Source: Dehalococcoidia bacterium
GTDB taxonomy: Bacteria; Chloroflexota; Dehalococcoidia; SZUA-161
Reading direction: 5' to 3'
Assembly: GCA_014874385.1 (NCBI GenBank)
Contig: JACWAE010000057.1
Location: forward strand, 1 to 37,974
DNA: 37,974 nucleotides
Part shown: positions 32,689 through 37,974 of the stretch, in pieces
How the letters are laid out: the number at the start of each line of letters is the position of its first letter
Numbering within the stretch: position 1 is the first letter of the stretch
The notes under the pieces: generated by a model
The model's database searches: none
Told to the model about the DNA's origin: nothing
Seen by the model: only the letters and a program-made list of their open reading frames with translations
Translations under genes and position numbers: made by a program

Positions 32689-32832
32689 GCCGCAACAAGA
32701 AGCTCCTTCAATAACTACAATGACACTCACTACTTAGACTATATCGCCTGGCAACGATGAGCTCCAACCAGCCTTTGCTATCCGCCCTTATGTAAGGTAT
32801 ACTTCTACTACACTTCGCGATGGAGAGTCTGA

Positions 32833-33900
32833 ATGAAAGCCTTGATTCTAGCAGGGGGCAAAGGTACAAGGCTTAAGCCTATCACCCACACCATACCCAA
32901 GCAGCTGCTTCCTGTTGCCAACAAACCAATCATGTTCTATGTATTGGACCAGATTAGGGAGGCAGGCATTACAGATATCGGTATCATTATCTCTCCGGAA
33001 ACCGGTGCCTATATCAGAGAAGCAGTTGGCGACGGCTCACGGTGGGATAGCAACATTACCTATATTCCGCAGGCCGAGCCTAAGGGCCTGGCCCATGCCG
33101 TAAAGACTGCGCGTCCTTTCCTGGGCGACTCTACATTCCTCATGTTCCTTGGTGATAACCTCATTGAGGGTGGGGTAAAGAGCTTTGTCAAGGAATTCGG
33201 AAGCCACTCACCGGATGCCCTGGTACTGCTCAAGGAAGTCCCGGATCCGAGCCTTTTTGGGGTCGCCGAGCTCAATGGTAAGGGAGAGGTAGTCCACCTC
33301 GTGGAGAAGCCGAAAGAGCCTAAAACTAATCTGGCTCTGGTGGGGATTTATCTTTTTACCCCCCTGATTCATAAAGCCATAGCGAAAATCAAACCATCCT
33401 GGCGCGGAGAATTGGAGATAACCGACGCCATTCAGAAACTCCTGGATATGGGTAAGAAAGTCAGAAGCCACATCCTGACAGGATGGTGGCTCGATACCGG
33501 AAAGAAGGACGATCTGCTGGAAGCGAATCGAGTCGTTCTCGACAGCTTACTCAAACGCGATGTAAAGGGAGAAATTGACTCTAAAAGCAAAGTAGTAGGC
33601 AGGGTGCAAATCGAAGCAGGCGCCAAGGTGGAAAACAGCACAGTTAGAGGCCCTGTATCGATTGCTACGGGGTGTCAGGTCAGGAACTCATTTATTGGTC
33701 CTTTCACCAGCATAGGAGCAGGTACAGTGATAGAGGATTCCTCTATAGGGCACTCCGTTATACTAGAAAACAGCCGAATTTATCGTATAGAGCGCCTGGA
33801 AGATAGCCTCATCGGAACGCGTGTTGAACTCAGGAGGGCTGACGAAAGATTCAACGCAGTGAAAATCTTCGTAGGCTGTGATTCCAGCCTGGAGTTATAG
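32833..33900 (+). CDS. Glucose-1-phosphate thymidylyltransferase (long, hexapeptide-tailed type)
   Basis: 355 residues. The N-terminal nucleotidyltransferase domain opens LILAGGKGTRLKPITHTIPKQLLPV (signature with the catalytic Lys), then FLGDNLI and WWLDTGKKDDLLEAN. Residues ~240-340 form a left-handed beta-helix of hexapeptide repeats (VENSTVRGPVSIATGC…). Such long forms make dTDP-glucose or a related sugar nucleotide and are common in antibiotic and surface-glycan clusters. GGAGAG precedes ATG32833. The RmlC-like gene follows after 9 bases. No rmlB or rmlD is seen, so the end product is not fixed. Confidence 0.93.
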   Translation: MKALILAGGKGTRLKPITHTIPKQLLPVANKPIMFYVLDQIREAGITDIGIIISPETGAYIREAVGDGSRWDSNITYIPQAEPKGLAHAVKTARPFLGDSTFLMFLGDNLIEGGVKSFVKEFGSHSPDALVLLKEVPDPSLFGVAELNGKGEVVHLVEKPKEPKTNLALVGIYLFTPLIHKAIAKIKPSWRGELEITDAIQKLLDMGKKVRSHILTGWWLDTGKKDDLLEANRVVLDSLLKRDVKGEIDSKSKVVGRVQIEAGAKVENSTVRGPVSIATGCQVRNSFIGPFTSIGAGTVIEDSSIGHSVILENSRIYRIERLEDSLIGTRVELRRADERFNAVKIFVGCDSSLEL

Positions 33901-33909
33901 GAGGGCAAA

Positions 33910-34371
33910 ATGGAGTACATATCCGGGGTTAAGGTACGGAGACTCCGACTCATACCCGATGACCGGGGATGGCTCATGGAATTGCTTCGCATGGATTGGG
34001 AGGAGTTCGAGAAATTCGGACAGGCATATGCTACCACATGTTACCCGGGTGTGGTCAAGGCCTGGCACTACCATAAGCTCCAGACCGACCACTTTACCTG
34101 CGTCAGCGGTCTGGCAAAGCTAGCTCTATATGACCCCCGAGATGGCTCTCCGACAAAGGGCATGGTAAATGAATTTTACCTCGGCAACCTGAATCCAATC
34201 TTGGTCAAGATACCGCGCAACGTCTATCACGGCTTCACTGCTGCAGGTAATGAGATGGCTATAATCGTCAACTTCCCCACCAACCTTTACAACTACGAAA
34301 AGCCTGATGAGTATCGCTTACCCTACGATGATCCCTCTATACCCTATAAATGGGCGGTAAAGATGGGTTGA
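33910..34371 (+). CDS. dTDP-4-dehydrorhamnose 3,5-epimerase-like protein (RmlC family)
   Basis: A 153-residue cupin of the RmlC type. LIPDDRGWLMELLR, WHYHKLQTDHFTCVSG (with the family's catalytic His region) and VYHGFTA fit the epimerase fold. RmlC-type enzymes epimerise a dTDP-4-keto sugar at C3/C5. It is shorter than canonical RmlC (~180) and close to the archaeal/actinobacterial short variety, so activity could be mono-epimerisation or isomerisation. AGGAGGG precedes ATG33910, 9 bases after the RmlA-like gene, so they form an operon. Confidence 0.88.
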   Translation: MEYISGVKVRRLRLIPDDRGWLMELLRMDWEEFEKFGQAYATTCYPGVVKAWHYHKLQTDHFTCVSGLAKLALYDPRDGSPTKGMVNEFYLGNLNPILVKIPRNVYHGFTAAGNEMAIIVNFPTNLYNYEKPDEYRLPYDDPSIPYKWAVKMG

Positions 34372-34400
34372 AGGTGCTTAAAGCCGGCTCTGCTTAGAAG

Positions 34401-34450
34401 GTAGTTGCCCAATTCATTGGGCTATCGAGCCTGATAAATCAGGCAACTAC
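34401..34450. repeat. Cloverleaf palindromic element after the RmlC gene
   Basis: Outer stem GTAGTTG/CAACTAC encloses two perfect hairpins: CCCAAT-TC-ATTGGG (34408-34421) and CCTGAT-AA-ATCAGG (34430-34443). The three-arm design matches that at 31395-31452. It could be a REP/MITE-like repeat or a 3'-end mRNA structure. Confidence 0.75.
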
Positions 34451-34587
34451 GGAATCAACAAGTTGTGCTCCCTTTACCACTGACGATTTATAATTTCAGA
34501 GAGCGTGAAACACTCCTTGGTTATTCTTGATAATGGGGGGCCAGGCAGCGGAGCTTGAAATAGATATGAAGCGAGAAGGCAATCCAT

Positions 34588-35397
34588 CTAAGGCTTTATT
34601 TTGAGGTGGGATTCCACCGCAGTAACACCTGGTGTGTTATGTACAAAAGCCTTGAGTCTATCGGCATCTTGCAGACTGTCGACAGTCCCCGAAATATGAA
34701 TGATGCCTGCATCTGCCTTGATCTCAATGTCATGATCGGAGATGTGGCCATCGAGCGCTATCTTGGCGCGGATATCTGAGGCAAAAACCAGGTCGTTCAT
34801 CTTTTTCTGCGACTCAGGGGTTATTCGAAATTCATCAAGACCAGCCATAGTGTCGACCACCTTACAGGCAGCAGCCAGGCTGATCTGCTGCAAGTTGATC
34901 ACAATGTCATAACCTTGAGGGTCATTTCTATCGGCATGATACACTGCTTTGACCCAATCGTCTCTGCTTTTATCCACCTCTTTGATGTACGTAAAAGCCT
35001 GCTCCCGATTAAATTTGTTGCGCTCCATAGCAGCCTTGATGCGGTATTCCATATCGGCGATTACCTTAACCTTGATCAAATTAGGGGCATCCTGAAGCAA
35101 CAGGTGCCCTGCTAATCCGGAGTAGAGCACCCCCTCTTGCGCTGCCATCTTACACAGCACAGCGCGCACAAAAGCGACGTAATGGATCTTCCTGATGCGA
35201 AGGCCCACGCGTTCCAAGAGATCAGGCTTTGTCATAAGGGCATTATCCAGTGTTTCCTGAGGTATGCTGAATTGCCTGGCAGCCTCTGCCAGGAGCTCTT
35301 CTCTGGTAATACAATGGTATCCTATTTCTTTGGCGACGCAATCAGCTATGGCCTGACCGCCGCTGAATGTTCCTCTGGATATGGTAATGATTGCCAT
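34588..35397 (-). CDS. Cytidylate kinase-like protein with C-terminal BON domain (paralog 1)
   Basis: 269 residues. Residues 1-~195 match the cytidylate-kinase-like family (Cytidylate_kin2): MAIITISRGTFSGGQAIADCVAKE carries a modified P-loop (SRGTFSGGQ), and VIADMEYRIKAAMERNKFNREQA is typical. Residues ~205-269 form a BON domain (DIRAKIALDGHISDHDIEIKADAGIIHISGTV…), a lipid- or ligand-binding fold normally seen in envelope proteins. No signal peptide, so cytoplasmic. It ends the four-gene unit, 12 bases after the DUF1634 gene. The substrate is unknown; a nucleotide kinase role is not secure because the P-loop departs from GxxGxGK. Confidence 0.82.
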   Translation of the reverse strand: MAIITISRGTFSGGQAIADCVAKEIGYHCITREELLAEAARQFSIPQETLDNALMTKPDLLERVGLRIRKIHYVAFVRAVLCKMAAQEGVLYSGLAGHLLLQDAPNLIKVKVIADMEYRIKAAMERNKFNREQAFTYIKEVDKSRDDWVKAVYHADRNDPQGYDIVINLQQISLAAACKVVDTMAGLDEFRITPESQKKMNDLVFASDIRAKIALDGHISDHDIEIKADAGIIHISGTVDSLQDADRLKAFVHNTPGVTAVESHLKIKP

Positions 35398-35409
35398 CGT
35401 GTTCTACCC

Positions 35410-35835
35410 CTATCCCACTCCACCTGCTCCGACCATGAGCGACCAAATGACAATAATGGCGAATTCGATTGTCAAAATCGCGAATACAACCTTGTATCTC
35501 CTTAGCGCTTTCGGTAGAGTTAGTGCTATGCTGAAAAACGGCACCAGCGCTAGAAATCCGACACACAGCATACATAATGCATCTGAAAAAGACCAGTGGC
35601 TCATGAACCAGCCAACCCCTCCGATGTTGGCCCCTGTGGTGACACTCCAGAACTCGGCAGACGGTTTGTTCCAGTTTTGAGTCACTGTTTTGAGACTATC
35701 AAGGTCATGGATTCCGGAGAAGTACAAAATCCCTATTAGTACAAAGATTGCCAGCCCTATAAGTGTCAAGACCTCCATCGTTTTAGCGAACCTGAGGTTA
35801 GCCGGATCCACGTAGGTTTTTTGTTCTGCGTTCAC
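35410..35835 (-). CDS. DUF1634 membrane protein, partner of TauE/SafE
   Basis: A 141-residue protein with three predicted membrane segments (EVLTLIGLAIFVLIGILYF, FSDALCMLCVGFLALVPFFSIAL, VVFAILTIEFAIIVIWSLMV). The frame is open far upstream through the TauE gene, but GTG35835 with GGAGG five bases away starts the real protein (VNAEQKTYVDPANLRF). DUF1634 genes are regularly found next to TauE/SafE transporters. It lies 11 bases after the transporter gene and probably forms part of the transporter complex. Confidence 0.82.
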   Translation of the reverse strand: MNAEQKTYVDPANLRFAKTMEVLTLIGLAIFVLIGILYFSGIHDLDSLKTVTQNWNKPSAEFWSVTTGANIGGVGWFMSHWSFSDALCMLCVGFLALVPFFSIALTLPKALRRYKVVFAILTIEFAIIVIWSLMVGAGGVG

Positions 35836-35846
35836 TCTATCCTCCT

Positions 35847-36722
35847 TTAAAAGATTTTCAGTCCAGAGATGCCTTTTTGGATATCGACCACTGCGGCGAT
35901 CAGCATAATCGCCATCACCAGATACCTCACGTTCTGTGGTTTGGTCCTGGTGGCTATCTTGGTCCCGATCCTCGCCCCAATGGCAGTCCCCAGAATACAC
36001 GGGATGATGATCAACGGCAGCAGGGCACCATTCGCAAGGTACACCCATGAGGCAGAGGCATCGTTCACGGAAATAATGAGCATGCTGGTAGAAGTAGCCA
36101 CTTTGATGGGAACACCCAGAACCAGATTCAGTAGAGGAACGTTGGCCCATCCAGCTCCCATTCCGAACATTCCAGCAAGTAGCCCTATCAGAATGAAGGC
36201 AGGTATAGCCACCGGCATTCTGCTCGTCCGGTACTCTATTGTCTCATCCAGATATCGGTCATAGAACTGGCCACTGATATTGAGCGCCTGAGATATGAAA
36301 TCGGGCTTTCTTTCCGGAGGGTTTTCCAGCCTTTTGGAGAACAGGTAAACGGCAAAAATCATAAACAATACAACTCCCAGTGCTATTTCCACGTAATCTT
36401 TACCTGACGGTAAATTATTTGTGATCCAGAGTCCTAATATGCCCCCCGCTACCGAGGCAATCATGGAAACAATGACGATGGGCGCCATTACCTTGATATT
36501 GGCCAAACCTTCCTTGAGGAATTGGGGAGCAGATGAAAGGGCACTGAGCAGGGCCATAATCAGCCCTGTGCCTCGAATAAAATCCAGATTGATAGGAAAT
36601 AGGGCGGTAGCCAGAGGGACGAACAAGACGCCTCCTCCCACCCCGGAAATCGGGGCTAGTATACCGATGACGAATGTAAAGAAGAACAGGCAGATGGGCC
36701 AGACAAACCATGGGAAATCCAA
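35847..36722 (-). CDS. TauE/SafE-family (TSUP) membrane transporter
   Basis: A 291-residue transporter with about seven to eight hydrophobic segments and the two half-repeats of the family: IGILAPISGVGGGVLFVPLAT near the N terminus and LLAGMFGMGAGWANVPLLN in the second half. TSUP members carry sulfite, organosulfonates, thiosulfate or other small anions across the cytoplasmic membrane. A soluble loop of ~40 residues (ERKPDFISQALNISGQFYDRYLDET) separates the halves. It starts at TTG36722 with GAGGG upstream. It lies between two kinase-BON paralogs, an unusual context that may define its cargo. Confidence 0.9.
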   Translation of the reverse strand: MDFPWFVWPICLFFFTFVIGILAPISGVGGGVLFVPLATALFPINLDFIRGTGLIMALLSALSSAPQFLKEGLANIKVMAPIVIVSMIASVAGGILGLWITNNLPSGKDYVEIALGVVLFMIFAVYLFSKRLENPPERKPDFISQALNISGQFYDRYLDETIEYRTSRMPVAIPAFILIGLLAGMFGMGAGWANVPLLNLVLGVPIKVATSTSMLIISVNDASASWVYLANGALLPLIIIPCILGTAIGARIGTKIATRTKPQNVRYLVMAIMLIAAVVDIQKGISGLKIF

Positions 36723-36812
36723 CTACCCTCTTCCTTCCAAATCGGTCAACCTATAAACATGGTCGCTTTGCATCATTTTCAGGTGATTTAATATGTCTAT
36801 GATAGGCTCCGA

Positions 36813-37607
36813 CTAATGAGACAACTTGGAGACAACCTGCGTCACACCCGGCGCTTGTCTGGCAAGGGCTATGATTTTCTCTGCATCAAGCGAGGAAGAT
36901 ACCTCGCCGTTCAAGTTGACGATACTGCCGTCAGCCGTGATGTCGACCTTTCCGTTTTTGATGCCCTCCTCAGTCATGATCCGTGCTTTGATATCGGCGG
37001 CGATCCACAGGTCATGGCGGGCTTTGATCGACTCTGGGGTATCCTTGAATTGCTGCGACTCCGCACTCATACAGATGATGGCGCATGCCGCAGGCATGCT
37101 CAGACGATGGAGATTGATGACGAGATCGTATAACTGCAGGTCAAACCAATCCACATTGTAGAGAAGCTTGGTCCATTTCACTCTGCTGGCATCCACTTTT
37201 TTGATGAATTGTATCGCTTGATCTCTATCAAATCGATTGCATTCCATGGCATTTCTTATTCTGAATTCCATATCCGCGATCACCCTGACTCGCATCACGC
37301 CCGCAACTCCTTTGAGTAGCAGATGACCTGCCAGGCCGTGATAAACAAGATTGCCATCTTTGGCAAACCTGAGCAGCTCCGCGGTGATACACTCCAAATA
37401 ACGAGCCCTCTCGCGATTCACGTTTTCAAGAATCCCTGGCTTCGTAGAAATTGCATGGGATAGCTGGTCGATCGATACGCCATATTCCTGTGCCGCTTCT
37501 TGAAGTACTTCCTGAGAGATGCATTGATAACCCAGCTTTTCAGCTACACATTCTGCCAGTTGCTTTCCCCCGCTGAAGGTCCCTCTGGAGATCGTGATGA
37601 CAGCCAT
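36813..37607 (-). CDS. Cytidylate kinase-like protein with C-terminal BON domain (paralog 2)
   Basis: 264 residues with the same layout as the protein at 34588-35397. The modified P-loop is SRGTFSGGKQLAECVAEK, here with a Lys after GG. The helical core is VIADMEFRIRNAMECNRFDRDQA, and a BON domain spans ~205-264 (DIKARIMTEEGIKNGKVDITADGSIVNLNGEV). GGGAGG precedes ATG37607. It is the first gene of the minus-strand unit; the TauE-type transporter starts 90 bases later. The two paralogs are clearly diverged (roughly half identical by eye), so this is not a fresh duplication. Confidence 0.82.
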   Translation of the reverse strand: MAVITISRGTFSGGKQLAECVAEKLGYQCISQEVLQEAAQEYGVSIDQLSHAISTKPGILENVNRERARYLECITAELLRFAKDGNLVYHGLAGHLLLKGVAGVMRVRVIADMEFRIRNAMECNRFDRDQAIQFIKKVDASRVKWTKLLYNVDWFDLQLYDLVINLHRLSMPAACAIICMSAESQQFKDTPESIKARHDLWIAADIKARIMTEEGIKNGKVDITADGSIVNLNGEVSSSLDAEKIIALARQAPGVTQVVSKLSH

Positions 37608-37907
37608 ATCATCCTCCCTGCAAAATAAGTACGGTCATAGCTAATGCTATATAATCAATATATAACTTCGTACTTATGCATCACATCCGCTATCGAATGT
37701 AATCTGATAAGCGTGCATTCACATTTGAAATACGCATCTATTCTATGTGTAGTATGGCGTATATAATACGCATAAATGGAAGATATGCTGCCGTCGAATA
37801 CAGTAGACAGAGACGCTCTTCGGTGGTAATATGAACGTATCCTTCATGCGAGATGTCGTTGTTATACGATTACGTCAGTAGCTAACTGTTAAGGGATAAT
37901 GTCAGTC
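37608..37907. other. Intergenic region with ATACGC repeats
   Basis: 300 bases between the kinase-BON gene and the transposase start. AATACGCAT occurs at 37729-37737 and again at 37765-37773, exactly 36 bases apart, and GCGTAT/ATACGC forms a palindrome at 37757-37771. These three half-sites resemble an operator cluster for the minus-strand unit. No gene seen. Confidence 0.45.
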
Positions 37908-37924
37908 ATGAGAGGACTGACATT
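37898..37924. repeat. 10-bp inverted repeat with the start codon in its loop
   Basis: AATGTCAGTC (37898-37907) and GACTGACATT (37915-37924) flank a 7-base loop ATGAGAG that contains the transposase ATG. In mRNA this would form a hairpin hiding the start codon. Confidence 0.75.
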
Positions 37925-37974
37925 GACACAGCAAGAGCAAGGGAGACTACAGACATTGAACCTGGTATTGGAGG
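37908..37974 (+). CDS. Transposase N terminus (insertion sequence, runs off the window)
   Basis: The 22 codons visible read MRGLTLTQQEQGRLQTLNLV then LE. This resembles the first helix-turn-helix of ISNCY-type or related integrase-fold transposases, which commonly start LT-x-E-x-x-RL-x-VLNxVLEG. AAGGGA lies ~12 bases upstream. Identification rests on a short stretch, so the element family is tentative. The gene would continue beyond base 37974. Confidence 0.55.
   Translation, partial: MRGLTLTQQEQGRLQTLNLVLE

Overview
The window looks like a bacterial chromosome segment from an anaerobic organism, probably a metagenome-derived Chloroflexota (Dehalococcoidia-like) genome. The reasons are a tungsten-type aldehyde:ferredoxin oxidoreductase, CooC/CooT nickel-maturation factors, a B12-dependent acyl-CoA mutase, several acyl-CoA enzymes, clear Shine-Dalgarno sites and frequent GTG/TTG starts. 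The taxonomic guess rests on gene style alone and is moderate at best.

Layout. (1) 1-1059 (+): the end of an acyl-CoA dehydrogenase, then an XRE-cupin regulator. (2) 8691-1068 (-): a probable acyl-CoA catabolic operon: GntR/FCD regulator, long acyl-CoA dehydrogenase, acyl-CoA ligase, HMG-CoA-synthase-like protein fused to a DUF35 Zn-ribbon/OB fold, SCP-x-type thiolase, nitroreductase. Its promoter and a divergent promoter share one perfect palindrome, but the divergent gene is now a broken GMC oxidoreductase. (3) 12893-9303 (-): SCP2 protein, iron alcohol dehydrogenase and AOR from one strong promoter, next to an orphan C-terminal piece of an acyl-CoA ligase. (4) 16585-13540 (-): a ThDP enzyme and a zinc alcohol dehydrogenase. 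(5) 17.0-22.4 kb: a lipoprotein, a stand-alone cyclic-nucleotide-binding protein, an acyl-CoA mutase large subunit with isobutyryl-CoA-mutase-type specificity residues, a HEAT-repeat protein and two exported proteins. (6) 22.4-23.4 kb: a gene-poor scar with an integrase fragment and a tRNA-Gly 3' half, then a CoA-disulfide-reductase-type flavoenzyme. (7) 28776-24874 (-): a hemerythrin-like protein, then Fur, ferredoxin, thioredoxin, two small proteins (one with an in-frame TAG), CooC, CooT and a methyltransferase. (8) 28.85-29.28 kb: a repeat-rich junction carrying fragments of two genes. (9) 29.3-34.4 kb: a methyltransferase/glycosyltransferase pair (-), then SDR, RmlA-like and RmlC-like genes (+), with several palindromic elements. 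(10) 37607-34588 (-): two paralogous cytidylate-kinase-like/BON proteins bracketing a TauE/SafE transporter and its DUF1634 partner. (11) The right edge starts an apparent transposase gene whose start codon lies in the loop of a 10-bp inverted repeat.

Together these genes suggest activation and beta-oxidation-like breakdown of organic acids or sterol-like substrates, aldehyde/alcohol redox chemistry, metal and redox homeostasis, and surface polysaccharide synthesis. Signs of past rearrangement recur: at least six gene fragments and several families of palindromic intergenic repeats.

The most noteworthy observations are the shared divergent operator, the predicted switch in mutase substrate class, the HMGS-like/DUF35 fusion lacking the usual catalytic Cys, the kinase-BON/TauE/DUF1634 unit, and the TAG-interrupted small gene inside the Fur-CooC operon.
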